Assembly (NCBI RefSeq): GCF_001073085.1 | Contig: NZ_JVFV01000041.1 | Span: 1-64,000 of the forward strand | DNA length: 64,000 nucleotides | From: Streptococcus pseudopneumoniae | Lineage (GTDB): Bacteria > Bacillota > Bacilli > Lactobacillales > Streptococcaceae | Reading direction: 5' to 3' | Notes under the pieces: generated by a model | Databases searched by the model: none | Seen by the model: only the letters and a program-made list of their open reading frames with translations | What the model was told of the DNA's origin: nothing | Shown here: positions 43,088 to 51,401 of the stretch, one piece after another | How positions within the stretch are numbered: the first letter of the stretch is position 1 | Layout: each line of letters starts with the position of its first letter | Position numbers and translations under genes: made by a program

Positions 43088-43870
43088 TTACAATTTTTTA
43101 ATAATATCTACAATTTTCTCTGATTCGGACCACTGTAAATAATGGTGATTCCCTCCTAAAATAAGTTTAGTATTGGAAGTCCAATATTCTGATTCTCTGT
43201 ACTCTTTTTCTCTATAAGCCTGACAAAAAATATATACAGGGATATGAGATTCTATCGACAAATTCTCAAAATCTTCCTCAGTAATTTCTCCAGATATCTG
43301 AAATTCTGGATCTTGATTTTCCAACTCTAAGCCTTTTTCTTGCATTAATTTCCAGATTTCTTTGTTAGTTTCAGGATTAAATGTGGATTGAGTTAAGTTC
43401 TTAAAATAAAGTTCAGGACCAAATTCTTCAATCAGTCTCATTTGCTCTTCCATTTCTGGATAAAGATTTTCTGAAAAATCAGCAAACATAACTTTTTTAG
43501 TGGTCGGTTCAAGCGCTACTAAAGCCTGACACTTAATTGGTTTGTTGAGTAATTTGCAAGCTACAATTCCACTCAAACTATGTGCACAAAGTATATATTC
43601 AGAAATCGCCAATTCTTCAAGTACTTCATAAACTGCATCTGCAAGATTATCCAGATTTTTTCCAGCTTGGTCATGAATCGGACTTCTACCTGTGTTCGGA
43701 AAATCAATTGTCAAATAACCAATTGTAGGAGGAAGTTTTTCAAGTATAAGTAAAAAATTTTCATAACTTGGTAACAAACCTGCGCCACTTAAACAAACTA
43801 GCACTTTCTTTTGCTTTTGATAAGTAACAAAGAGACTGCCAATTTCTGTAGATACTTCAAACCTCTTCAT
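43088..43870 (-). CDS. Alpha/beta hydrolase
   Basis: A 260-residue alpha/beta-hydrolase. The nucleophile elbow is AHSLSGIVACKLL (Ser near residue 94), the oxyanion region is CLSGAG, and the C-terminal GGNHHYLQW supplies the His. The substrate is unknown. I start at ATG 43868-43870, giving MKRFEVSTEIG; a start 8 codons upstream is possible, and neither has a good ribosome site. It interrupts the rpsP-rimM-trmD neighbourhood and is lower in G+C than rimM, so it may be a later insertion. Confidence 0.75.
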   Translation of the reverse strand: MKRFEVSTEIGSLFVTYQKQKKVLVCLSGAGLLPSYENFLLILEKLPPTIGYLTIDFPNTGRSPIHDQAGKNLDNLADAVYEVLEELAISEYILCAHSLSGIVACKLLNKPIKCQALVALEPTTKKVMFADFSENLYPEMEEQMRLIEEFGPELYFKNLTQSTFNPETNKEIWKLMQEKGLELENQDPEFQISGEITEEDFENLSIESHIPVYIFCQAYREKEYRESEYWTSNTKLILGGNHHYLQWSESEKIVDIIKKL

Positions 43871-43963
43871 AAAGAAACCACTCATTCTATACAATGATTT
43901 ATTATATACCCTTATCCTTTATTTTATCACGTTCCAGGGATTTTCACAAGTTTGAGAAAAAAG

Positions 43964-44299
43964 CTAGTTCTGACCTTCGGCTTCTAAATATCCTTCCAAA
44001 TCTCGTTCATGCTGATATTTGATAGCTGCCTTTTTGTCTTTCTCAAAGATCGTCTTGGTAAGGTCAATATGATTAATAGCTGCAATCGCCACTGTGTAGT
44101 GAATGATATCTGCCAACTCCTTTGCCAATTCCTCGTTTGAATCTTGGACACCCTCTTTTCTACCTGAACGTCCATTTAAAACTTCAGCTACTTCCCCAAC
44201 TTCTTCTACCAACTTGATAAAAAGTCCTTCTTCTGTTCTAGATTGTTGGTAATGATCAAGTAAGTATTCCTCTAGTTGTCTAACTGTTAAATCCTTCAT
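43964..44299 (-). CDS. MazG-like nucleotide pyrophosphohydrolase
   Basis: A 111-residue all-alpha NTP pyrophosphatase. The EEVGEVAEVLNGR and ELADIIHYTVAIAAINHID segments carry the paired acidic metal ligands (ExxE...ExxD) of the MazG/dUTPase-2 superfamily. It probably hydrolyses a damaged or excess (deoxy)nucleoside triphosphate. It starts after the khpA terminator, in the same orientation. Confidence 0.85.
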   Translation of the reverse strand: MKDLTVRQLEEYLLDHYQQSRTEEGLFIKLVEEVGEVAEVLNGRSGRKEGVQDSNEELAKELADIIHYTVAIAAINHIDLTKTIFEKDKKAAIKYQHERDLEGYLEAEGQN

Positions 44300-44313
44300 A
44301 TCCTACTCCTTGC

Positions 44314-44345
44314 AAAAAAAGCGAGACCTTGTCCCGCTTTTCTTA
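44314..44345 (-). terminator. Terminator of rpsP-khpA
   Basis: Minus strand GCGGGAC-AAG-GTCTCGC with A- and T-runs on either side. One G-U pair. It overlaps the khpA stop region. Confidence 0.8.
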
Positions 44346-44582
44346 TTTTTCATCAATAACGATTCTTACTTTTTTGTCTTCAGTTGGGACAGAGTAGACA
44401 ATCGTTCTTATCGCAGAGATAGTGCGACCCTTACGACCAATCACACGACCCACATCGCTTTGGTCAAGATCCAAATGATACTCCAAAAATTCTGGTGTAT
44501 CTTCAATCTTGATAGTTAAGGCATCTGGTTGTGAAATCAAGGGTTTCACAATCGCAATAATGAGATTTTCAATCGTATCCAT
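44343..44582 (-). CDS. khpA: KH-domain RNA-binding protein KhpA
   Basis: A 79-residue protein that is a single type II KH domain. The RNA-binding loop is [17 protein letters not shown] (GxxG = GRKG). In pneumococcus KhpA pairs with KhpB (EloR/Jag) to regulate cell division and elongation by binding RNAs. It follows rpsP by 19 bp in the classic rpsP-khpA arrangement. Confidence 0.95.
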   Translation of the reverse strand: MDTIENLIIAIVKPLISQPDALTIKIEDTPEFLEYHLDLDQSDVGRVIGRKGRTISAIRTIVYSVPTEDKKVRIVIDEK

Positions 44583-44601
44583 CTGTCAACCTACTTTAGA
44601 A

Positions 44602-44874
44602 TTATTTAGAGAATTTAGAATCGTGGAATTTCTTCAATACGCCTTCTTTTGAAAGGATGTTGCGTACTGTATCTGAAGGTTGAGCTCCATCAGCCAACCA
44701 TGCAAGAACGCGGTCTTCTTTCAAGGTTACTTGGTTTTCAGCAACAAGTGGGTTGTAAGTTCCAACTGTTTCGATGAAACGTCCGTCACGTGGTGAACGT
44801 GAATCTGCTACGTTAATACGGTAGAAAGGTTTTTTCTTAGAACCCATACGAGTCAAACGGATTTTTACTGCCAT
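44602..44874 (-). CDS. rpsP: 30S ribosomal protein S16
   Basis: A 90-residue basic protein with the complete S16 sequence pattern ([40 protein letters not shown], then [24 protein letters not shown]). First gene of the rpsP-khpA unit, with a strong promoter at 44942-44969 and a perfect leader hairpin AAATAGCT-G-AGCTATTT (44913-44929). Confidence 0.98.
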   Translation of the reverse strand: MAVKIRLTRMGSKKKPFYRINVADSRSPRDGRFIETVGTYNPLVAENQVTLKEDRVLAWLADGAQPSDTVRNILSKEGVLKKFHDSKFSK

Positions 44875-44941
44875 TTTTAATATCTCTTTTCTTTTATTTT
44901 TTTAGTTCGGTGAAATAGCTGAGCTATTTAGCACATGTTCT

Positions 44942-44969
44942 ATTATAGCAGATTTCTAAGAGGTGTCAA
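44942..44969 (-). promoter_or_regulatory. rpsP promoter
   Basis: Minus strand TTGACA (44964-44969), 16-bp spacer, TATAAT (44942-44947). Near-consensus, as expected for a ribosomal gene. Confidence 0.85.
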
Positions 44970-45406
44970 GAAAAAAACTTGACAGACTTTAAAATTTTTA
45001 AATTTTTTAGAAATTTGTTAGACTAATAGAGATAAATTAGAAAGAGAAATTTTATGAATACTAGTCTAGAGAACATTTACAAAGACCATCAGGTTAAGCC
45101 TTATATCTCTCCTGATCGTGATATAGAGGCTTGGCTACTAAATCCCAAGCCTGTTTCCAAGCGAAATATGGAATTATTAGAAGACAATCTCCTGGCAGGT
45201 GATATCCCCTCCTATGGAGAGTCCAGTTTGGCACTTTTACAACCGAAACATGATTTTAAAAACTCCCATTCGAATATGATTCAAAATCCGCTTAAAATCA
45301 ATGTTTTCCCACTTTTTCAGAAAACAAATTTTCATCTAATTTAAATAACTTTCAATTAAATGGTGTGAACCATGAAGTGTTGTAAATGCTGTATTGTAGC
45401 TAGTTC

Positions 45407-45457
45407 TTAACGTTTAGAGAACTGGCTAGCTTTACGAGCTTTCTTAAGATCTGGTTT
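45407..45457 (-). other. Fragment matching the 3' end of rpsI (S9 C-terminus), copy 1
   Basis: On the minus strand 17 codons read KPDLKKARKASQFSKR-stop. This is the C-terminus of streptococcal ribosomal protein S9, with one G-to-D change. No rpsI body is present upstream. It is a direct repeat of 46589-46639. Confidence 0.75.
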
Positions 45458-45621
45458 GGAAAGTATAGATTTTAATTGGACTAAAAACAGCGAAATATCA
45501 AGGATTTTAAGAACGATATCTACTAATTAAATTATAAAACATGAATTAATAGATTCTAAATAGGGGAATAATTTAGTTCTGTAATCATTAAAATAATACA
45601 CCTAACTTTGGTCACCATTTT

Positions 45622-46203
45622 TTAGTTATTCACTCTTTTTTCAGATAGTGTTTTTAAAGTTATGATGTAAAATGCCGCAATTAAAACACTATACATCATA
45701 ATCGGAGGATAGACAATTAAGGATAGAATCAATCCCACTCCTTTAATTATTAGGTCAGGTATCAATAACTTTCTATATTGTGCGGTAGCTTCAAGTAATT
45801 CTTTCTGATCTATATTGGGTTTATCAATTACTTTATGTAAAAACCAGTTTGCTACCGTTGAAACAATAACGATCAGTCCATAAAAGAGCTGTGCCGTATG
45901 ATTCATGAAATGACTACTAACTATTCCAGTAGCATAGGGCATAAATGAAACAAAAAATAAAAGAAATAAATTCCACCAAACAATTTGTTGAGAAATTTTC
46001 TCAACCTTTTCCCACAATGTATTTAGTGCCATCCATAACGATCCCAACCAGAAAAAGGAAAGAAAATAAGCAAAGAAATTTTGCCGTAAATCCCAAAAAG
46101 CTTGAAGACTTGGTGTCGTTGGTTTTTCTAACTCTAAAATCAAAATGGTCATAATAATTGCTAGAACCGCATCTGTCAATGCAATTAATCTATCTTTCTT
46201 CAT
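45622..46203 (-). CDS. TMEM175 family (DUF1211) membrane protein
   Basis: A 193-residue protein with about six membrane helices. The N-terminal RLIALTDAVLAIIMTILILEL is the prokaryotic TMEM175 signature (family RxxxFSDxxxAIxxT), the potassium-channel pore helix. Bacterial TMEM175 proteins form tetrameric K+-permeable channels of unclear role. I start at ATG 46201-46203 rather than 10 codons upstream, to place the signature at the N-terminus as in the family. It is cargo in the insertion that split the neighbouring gene. Confidence 0.85.
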   Translation of the reverse strand: MKKDRLIALTDAVLAIIMTILILELEKPTTPSLQAFWDLRQNFFAYFLSFFWLGSLWMALNTLWEKVEKISQQIVWWNLFLLFFVSFMPYATGIVSSHFMNHTAQLFYGLIVIVSTVANWFLHKVIDKPNIDQKELLEATAQYRKLLIPDLIIKGVGLILSLIVYPPIMMYSVLIAAFYIITLKTLSEKRVNN

Positions 46204-46535
46204 CAGATTACATCGCCTTTCATTTTGTAGCATTCCATCTCATCGTATAATATTTATTAATCTTAAATATTAGATATTCATTTCATACTTTGAGTACAAA
46301 CAAGATACACTAAAAAAATGTATCTGTCATATCTTATTTAACTTTAGAAATATTCATCCATCTAATTAATAAATTTTAACATATTTCACAATAAATGACT
46401 ACTATCAAAGATACATTTTCTTTCAAATTCCTCCCTTTTCACTTGATCACTTATTGTTGCTTAGATTTATCAAGAACAACCAAATTTGTATCAATTTTAA
46501 GTATCACCTAGTTACAAAAATTTTGGGGGAAGAGA

Positions 46536-46569
46536 AAAAGCATCCCGTATTTTTGATACGAAATGCTTT
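46536..46569 (-). terminator. Terminator-like hairpin after rpsI tail copy 2
   Basis: AAAAGCAT..CGTAT-TTTTG-ATACG..ATGCTTT, an interrupted stem of 11-12 bp with T-rich flank on the minus strand, 20 bp after the S9 stop codon. It may be the authentic rpsI terminator carried along. Confidence 0.65.
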
Positions 46570-46588
46570 CAATAAATGTAAATAAGTT

Positions 46589-46639
46589 TTAACGTTTACT
46601 AAATTGTGATGCTTTACGAGCTTTCTTTAGACCTGGTTT
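46589..46639 (-). other. Fragment matching the 3' end of rpsI (S9 C-terminus), copy 2
   Basis: Minus strand codons read KPGLKKARKASQFSKR-stop, which matches from memory the S9 C-terminus of streptococci exactly. Its first six bases (TGGTTT on the plus strand) are shared with the resumed reading frame of the split gene. Confidence 0.8.
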
Positions 46640-46966
46640 CCAAAGTATTTTGAGTATACTTATGGAATTGATGCACCAAAACATTTAGAAAAACTTATTG
46701 AAAAAGGATATGCTACCATCGAAACCGCCTTTGACTTACTTGACCATCTAAATAGCACCATGAAAAAGAATATCCTGAAGAAGAAGGGAGTTACTGGACT
46801 TTCTAAAATGAAGGCTACCGACCTGAATCAAGCCCTTCATGACCATTTTCAGAAGAAGAATTAGCTGGTCACTTTTCGATTCGCGGTTATAAACTAACTC
46901 CAAAAGGTGAACAAGCTCTCAAAGACCATCAAGCAATCATTGACCGCCATCCTAAGAAGAATCTTT

Positions 46967-46993
46967 AATCAACCAAGTCAGGTTGATTTTTTT
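46967..46993 (+). terminator. Terminator of the split gene
   Basis: AATCAACC-AAGTCA-GGTTGATT followed by TTTTT, overlapping the stop codon of the 3' fragment. Confidence 0.85.
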
Positions 46994-47081
46994 GTAAATC
47001 ATTTAAAACACTTATAAATCATTACATTTATTGACAATCACTTACGAAAGAGGTATATTAGTATTAAAAGAGGGAATTCAT

Positions 47082-47825
47082 ATGTACCAAGAACAACGAT
47101 TAGAAGAAATCATTAAACTTTTAGAGGATAGAGGAAGTCTATCAGCAAAAGAAATGGTTGACCATTTCCATGTTTCCAAAGATACCATCCGTAGAGATTT
47201 TGCTATTCTCGCAAAGGAGAAACGAGCAAAAAGAACTCATGGAGGTTTATTGCCAATCCCAAAGCAAAGGATTCTTGGTTATAAAGGTCGAGCAGAACAG
47301 TCTTCCAAAGAAAAAGAGAAAATTGCCCATTTAGCTACCCAACTTATTTCTGATTCACAATTAATTTTCTATGATGTTTCAACAACTGTACTTGAGTTAG
47401 CAAAAATAACAGATAAAAAAGTTACTATTTTCAGCCATTCATTGGATAATGCACTGGTCTTAGGAGAAAATGAAAATGTCGTTTTTCACATTATCGGTGG
47501 ACGATTTCATAAAAAGAATCGTTTCTATTACTCATTAGAAGAATCCGAATCTTTGAATAGAATTAAATTTGACTTAGCATTTTTTGGTGCAGCTAGTCTT
47601 TCAGACGGACAAGTTAGCTTTGAGGATCAAGAAGATGTTCTAATGAAAAAAAGAGCATTTAAAACCAGTAAAATTCGCGTCTTGTTAGCTGAAACCAGCA
47701 AGATAAACAAACACTCTCATTATATTCTTTCCGAACTTACTGATTTTGATTATTGGATTACAGACAAAGAACCCGACATAGAAATTCAACAATCTTTAGA
47801 TGGTAAAACAACTATTCTATTTTAA
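47082..47825 (+). CDS. DeoR-family transcriptional regulator
   Basis: A 247-residue repressor. The N-terminal DeoR helix-turn-helix (RLEEIIKLLEDRGSLSAKEMVDHFHVSKDTIRRDFAIL...KRTHGG) is followed by a sugar-phosphate-sensing DeoRC domain. I choose the ATG at 47082-47084 with AAGAGGG upstream; a start 17 codons earlier lacks the family N-terminus. A HAD phosphatase gene follows 13 bp later, so it probably controls a sugar-phosphate-related function, at least that gene. Relation to the salvage operons is not shown. Confidence 0.92.
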   Translation: MYQEQRLEEIIKLLEDRGSLSAKEMVDHFHVSKDTIRRDFAILAKEKRAKRTHGGLLPIPKQRILGYKGRAEQSSKEKEKIAHLATQLISDSQLIFYDVSTTVLELAKITDKKVTIFSHSLDNALVLGENENVVFHIIGGRFHKKNRFYYSLEESESLNRIKFDLAFFGAASLSDGQVSFEDQEDVLMKKRAFKTSKIRVLLAETSKINKHSHYILSELTDFDYWITDKEPDIEIQQSLDGKTTILF

Positions 47826-47838
47826 AAAGGAGAAACAT

Positions 47839-48651
47839 ATGTCAGTAATAAAATTAATCATGAGTGATATCGATGGTACCATTTTAGACCAAAATCACCA
47901 ATTAGACTCTCATTTACTAGAGCTTATGCCACTTTTGAAACAAAGTGAAATTCCTTTTGTTTTAGCTTCTGCTAGATCTCCTCTCGGTATAGCGCCAATT
48001 TCGAAAGAACTGGGGATTACAAGTTTTCCAATGGCAAGTTATAATGGTGCTCTCATTAGTATAGGAGATAAAATTCTGAGTCAGCATACTATTAATAAAA
48101 AGGAATTACTCTTACTACATGATTTTTTAACAAAAGAATTTCCGACAGTTTCAATTAATGTTTATTCTGGAAAAAATTGGTACGTAAATGCTTTAGATAA
48201 ATGGGTAGAAATTGAAGCACAGATTACTGGAGAGAGCCCAAAAGTTACTTCACTAGCAGATTTTCTTCAGGAAGAAAAGAATCTTATTCATAAACTTTTA
48301 CTAATAGATAACGCAGCTACCATCCAGAAACTTAAAGAGACATTAGCAACAATAGATTTCCCTCAAACTGACTTTTACCTTTCGAAGGATAACTATCTTG
48401 AAGTCACACATAATCAAGTCTCAAAAAAACAAGCTCTGTTAGAATTAGCCAACTATTATCAACTATCACTCACTGAAATTATGAGTATTGGAGATAATTA
48501 TAACGACATTCCAATGATAGAGACCGCTGGACTTGGTGTTGCAATGGGAAATGCTCCTACAGATGTTAAAGTCTGTGCAAATAAAGTAACAGATTCTAAT
48601 GATCAAAATGGGGTAAGTAAGGCCATAAAATTGTATGTACTATCGGAATGA
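47839..48651 (+). CDS. Cof-type HAD hydrolase (sugar phosphatase-like)
   Basis: A 270-residue HAD superfamily IIB phosphatase. Motif I is MSDIDGTILDQN (DxDxT), motif II is VLASARSP, and motif III/IV are Lys in SKKQALLELAN with GDNYNDIPMI. The C2-type cap domain lies between. These enzymes dephosphorylate sugar phosphates or flavin and PLP-type cofactors; the specific substrate is open. AAAAAGGAGA precedes the ATG. Coupled to the DeoR regulator upstream. Confidence 0.92.
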   Translation: MSVIKLIMSDIDGTILDQNHQLDSHLLELMPLLKQSEIPFVLASARSPLGIAPISKELGITSFPMASYNGALISIGDKILSQHTINKKELLLLHDFLTKEFPTVSINVYSGKNWYVNALDKWVEIEAQITGESPKVTSLADFLQEEKNLIHKLLLIDNAATIQKLKETLATIDFPQTDFYLSKDNYLEVTHNQVSKKQALLELANYYQLSLTEIMSIGDNYNDIPMIETAGLGVAMGNAPTDVKVCANKVTDSNDQNGVSKAIKLYVLSE

Positions 48652-48665
48652 TCACAATTGAATAT

Positions 48666-48694
48666 TTGAAATCCACTTTCAATTAGGGTACAAT
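48666..48694 (+). promoter_or_regulatory. slrA promoter
   Basis: TTGAAA (48666-48671), 17-bp spacer, TACAAT (48689-48694), 28 bp before the start codon. Confidence 0.75.
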
Positions 48695-48722
48695 GGTAGA
48701 AATGATTTTTGAAAGGATTACC

Positions 48723-49529
48723 ATGAAAAAAATAGCAACACTTCTATTAATCTCAACTTTTGCCCTCGCTGGATGTAGCAGTATCCAACGTAGTCTCCGA
48801 GGGGATGACTATGTAGATTCTAGCTTGGCTGCTGAAGAAAGTTCCAAAGCAGCTGCCCAATCTGCCAAGGATCTCAAAGACGCCTTGACAAATGAGAATG
48901 CTAACTTCCCACAACTCTCTAAGGAAGTTGCTGAAGACGAAGCTGAAGTCATTCTCCACACCAGTCAAGGAGATATCCGTATCAAACTCTTTCCAAAGCT
49001 AGCTCCACTTGCGGTTGAAAATTTCCTAACTCACGCAAAAGAAGGCTACTATAATGGTGTTACCTTCCACCGAGTGATCGATGGCTTCATGGTCCAGACT
49101 GGTGATCCAAAAGGGGATGGTACTGGTGGTGAATCCATCTGGCATGATAAGGATAAGACTAAAGACCAGGGAACTGGTTTCAAGAGCGAAATCTCTCCGT
49201 ATCTCTATAACATTCGTGGTTCTCTCTCTATGGCCAATACTGGTCAACCAAATTCAAACGGTAGCCAGTTCTTCATCAACCAAAATACGACGGATATTTC
49301 TGCCAAACTCCCTACAAGTAGCTATCCAAAGAAAATTATCGAAGCCTACAAAGAAGGTGGAAATCCTAGTCTAGACGGTAAGCATCCTGTCTTTGGTCAA
49401 GTCATCGACGGTATGGATGTTGTTGACAAGATTGCCAAGGCTGAAAAAGACGAAAAAGACAAACCAACTACTGCTATCACTATTGACAGTATCGAAATTG
49501 TTAAGGACTACGATTTCAGTAAAAAATAG
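48723..49529 (+). CDS. slrA: Lipoprotein peptidyl-prolyl isomerase SlrA (cyclophilin type)
   Basis: A 268-residue surface lipoprotein. Signal peptide [20 protein letters not shown] with lipobox LAGC, a charged linker, then a cyclophilin domain (about 75-260): [15 protein letters not shown] holds the catalytic Arg and Phe, and [20 protein letters not shown] the active-site Gln and Phe. SlrA (SP_0771) folds exported proteins and contributes to pneumococcal colonisation. I start at ATG 48723, after GAAAGGA, since the 10 upstream codons would displace the signal peptide. Confidence 0.95.
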   Translation: MKKIATLLLISTFALAGCSSIQRSLRGDDYVDSSLAAEESSKAAAQSAKDLKDALTNENANFPQLSKEVAEDEAEVILHTSQGDIRIKLFPKLAPLAVENFLTHAKEGYYNGVTFHRVIDGFMVQTGDPKGDGTGGESIWHDKDKTKDQGTGFKSEISPYLYNIRGSLSMANTGQPNSNGSQFFINQNTTDISAKLPTSSYPKKIIEAYKEGGNPSLDGKHPVFGQVIDGMDVVDKIAKAEKDEKDKPTTAITIDSIEIVKDYDFSKK

Positions 49530-49557
49530 GATGACCCCAAAATAAGGAGATGAGACA

Positions 49558-49797
49558 ATGATTTTATTCTGGGGTTCGAAAGGTTACCAAAAGGTCTTAG
49601 GACATACTCAAACCACTATCGAGTGTGGTCACTGTAACAATACCGACACTTGGGAAATTTCAGAAACTGGACGTAAGTTTACTCTTTACTGGATTCCACT
49701 CTTTCCTTACGGAAAAACTTATTTCGTTTCTTGCCCTATTTGTCACTACGGTAAAGAAATCCAAAAATCTGATATTGAAACCTATTTGAATTACTAG
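49558..49797 (+). CDS. Zinc-ribbon protein
   Basis: A 79-residue protein with two CxxC pairs (CGHCNN near residue 22 and CPICHYG near 63) flanking a conserved hydrophobic middle (RKFTLYWIPLFPYGKTYFVSC). This is the zinc-ribbon_15-like pattern, with a short membrane-associated hairpin in some relatives. Function unknown. AAGGAG precedes the ATG, 28 bp after slrA, so it is probably cotranscribed with slrA. Confidence 0.8.
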   Translation: MILFWGSKGYQKVLGHTQTTIECGHCNNTDTWEISETGRKFTLYWIPLFPYGKTYFVSCPICHYGKEIQKSDIETYLNY

Positions 49798-49799
49798 CC

Positions 49800-49831
49800 A
49801 AAAAGCCAAGTCACACAGACTTGGCTTTTTC
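49800..49831. terminator. Bidirectional terminator after the zinc-ribbon gene
   Basis: AAAAAGCCAAGTC and GACTTGGCTTTTT form a 13-bp stem between convergent genes. Confidence 0.9.
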
Positions 49832-49858
49832 CTATTCTAGTTTTGCGAGTTTCTCTAT

Positions 49859-51400
49859 TTATGTTAGCTCATTGAAATCCCAAATTTGATCCATCCAGCC
49901 TTCATAGAAGTCTGGTTCGTGGCAAACCATAAGGATTGAGCCCTTATACTCTTTTAGAGCTCGTTTGAGCTCATCCTTAGCATCCACATCCAAGTGGTTG
50001 GTCGGCTCGTCCAGCACTAAAACGTTGTTTTCACGATTCATCAGGAGACAGAAACGAACCTTGGCTTGTTCCCCACCTGACAAGACCTGAATCTGGCTTT
50101 CGATGTGCTTAGTCGTCAAGCCACAGCGGGCAAGAGCTGCACGAACTTCTGCTTGATTGAGTGCCGGAAAGGCATTCCAGACTGCTTCCAGTGGTGTCTG
50201 ACGATTGCCACCTTCCACTTCTTGTTCAAAGTAGCCAAGTTCTAGGTAGTCACCACGCTCAACTTCCCCAGCAATAGGTGGAATAATCCCCAAAAGACTC
50301 TTCAAGAGGGTTGTTTTCCCGATACCGTTGGCACCGATGATCGCAACCTTTTGATTGCGCTCAAAGGTAAGATGTAATGGTTTAGTAAGAGGACGATCAT
50401 AACCAATCTGCAAGTCCTTAGCTTGGAAGATAAAGCGACCTGGTGTACGTGCAGATTTAAATTCAAAGGATGGCTTTGGCTTTTCGCTTTGGAGTTCGAT
50501 GATATCCATCTTGTCTAATTTCTTTTGACGAGACATGGCCATGTTACGAGTAGCAACACGCGCCTTATTACGGGCTACGAAATCCTTGAGATCCGCAATT
50601 TCTTTCTGTTGACGTTCATAGGCTGCTTCCAATTGCGATTTCTTCATAGCATAGACTTCTTGGAACTGGTAGTAATCGCCTGAATAACGTGTCAACTGCT
50701 GATTTTCTACATGATAGACGATATTGATAACGTCGTTGAGGAAAGGAATATCGTGTGAAATAAGAACAAAGGCATTCTCATAGTTCTGGAGATAGCGCTT
50801 GAGCCAGTCGATATGCTCAGCATCCAAGTAGTTGGTTGGCTCGTCCAGAAGCAAGATATCTGGCTTTTCAAGGAGGAGTTTCGCTAATAATACCTTGGTT
50901 CTTTGTCCACCTGACAAGGCTGTTACATCCGTATCCATCCCAAAGTCCATGACACCAAGAGCACGCGCCACTTCATCAATCTTTGCATCTAAGGTATAGA
51001 AATCACGACTTTCCAAACGGTCCTGAAGTTCACCAACTTCTTCCATCAATGCATCAATATCAGCTCCCTCTTCTGCCATTTCCATGTAGAGTTCATTGAT
51101 ACGTGCTTCTGCCTTAAATAACTCATCAAAAGCAGTACGAAGGACATCACGCACGGTTTGGCCTTCTTTTAACACAGCGTGCTGGTCAAGGTAGCCTGCA
51201 GTCACATATTTAGACCATTCCACCTTACCTTCATCAGGTAACATTTTACCAGTTACGATGCTCATGAAGGTTGATTTTCCTTCACCGTTAGCACCAACTA
51301 ATCCGATGTGTTCACCTTTAAGGAGACGGAAGGACACGTCTTCAAAAATCGCACGGTCACCAAAACCGTGACTCAAATTTTTAACTTCTAAGATACTCAT
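49859..51400 (-). CDS. ABC-F family ATPase
   Basis: A 513-residue soluble protein with two ABC domains and no membrane part. Walker A: GANGEGKST and GANGIGKTT. Signatures: LSGGQRTKVLLAKLL and LSGGEQAKVRF. Walker B: LLLDEPTNYLD and LVLDEPTNHLD. The interdomain linker (ARVATRNMAMSRQKKLDKMD) is the P-site tRNA-interaction motif of ABC-F translation factors. It acts on the ribosome. Short linker and conservation suggest a housekeeping YbiT-like factor, not an antibiotic-resistance one. Confidence 0.94.
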   Translation of the reverse strand: MSILEVKNLSHGFGDRAIFEDVSFRLLKGEHIGLVGANGEGKSTFMSIVTGKMLPDEGKVEWSKYVTAGYLDQHAVLKEGQTVRDVLRTAFDELFKAEARINELYMEMAEEGADIDALMEEVGELQDRLESRDFYTLDAKIDEVARALGVMDFGMDTDVTALSGGQRTKVLLAKLLLEKPDILLLDEPTNYLDAEHIDWLKRYLQNYENAFVLISHDIPFLNDVINIVYHVENQQLTRYSGDYYQFQEVYAMKKSQLEAAYERQQKEIADLKDFVARNKARVATRNMAMSRQKKLDKMDIIELQSEKPKPSFEFKSARTPGRFIFQAKDLQIGYDRPLTKPLHLTFERNQKVAIIGANGIGKTTLLKSLLGIIPPIAGEVERGDYLELGYFEQEVEGGNRQTPLEAVWNAFPALNQAEVRAALARCGLTTKHIESQIQVLSGGEQAKVRFCLLMNRENNVLVLDEPTNHLDVDAKDELKRALKEYKGSILMVCHEPDFYEGWMDQIWDFNELT

Positions 51401-51401
51401 T

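Larger units (their letters stand above)
45253..46633. mobile_element. Insertion interrupting the split gene (integrative-element remnant?)
   Basis: This segment separates two halves of one reading frame: TFTTET|W before and W|FPKYFEY after. It contains a complete TMEM175-type gene and two direct copies of the rpsI 3' end (45407-45457 and 46589-46639), the second forming the right boundary. Left junction TGATTT (45251-45256) and right junction TGGTTT (46634-46639) differ by one base. No integrase or transposase is present. Apart from the TMEM175 gene and hairpins I see nothing coding in 45258-45621 or 46204-46588. Confidence 0.6.
45054..46968 (+). pseudogene. Split streptococcal gene, interrupted by a ~1.4 kb insertion and frameshifted
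   Basis: The 5' part starts at ATG 45054 (AGAAAGAG upstream) and reads NTSLENIYKDHQVKPYISPD... to about 45252. Near 45205 the frame shifts, after which the +1 frame gives FGTFTTETW. The 3' part resumes at about 46634 with WFPKYFEYTYGIDAPKHLEKL, runs to about 46848 (SKMKATDLNQALHDHF), shifts frame once more (SEEELAGHFSIRGYKLTPKG) and stops at 46966-46968. Joined and corrected this gives a protein of about 180 residues. The segment ILKKKGVTGLSKMKATDL looks SAP/HeH-like (nucleic-acid binding), but I cannot name a function. A terminator at 46967-46993 still follows the original stop. Confidence 0.75.

Noticed and set aside
49859-51400. ABC-F protein as an antibiotic-resistance determinant (Msr/Lsa/Optr type)
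   Set aside because: The linker is short and conserved and the neighbours are housekeeping genes, as for YbiT-like factors; nothing marks it as an acquired resistance gene.
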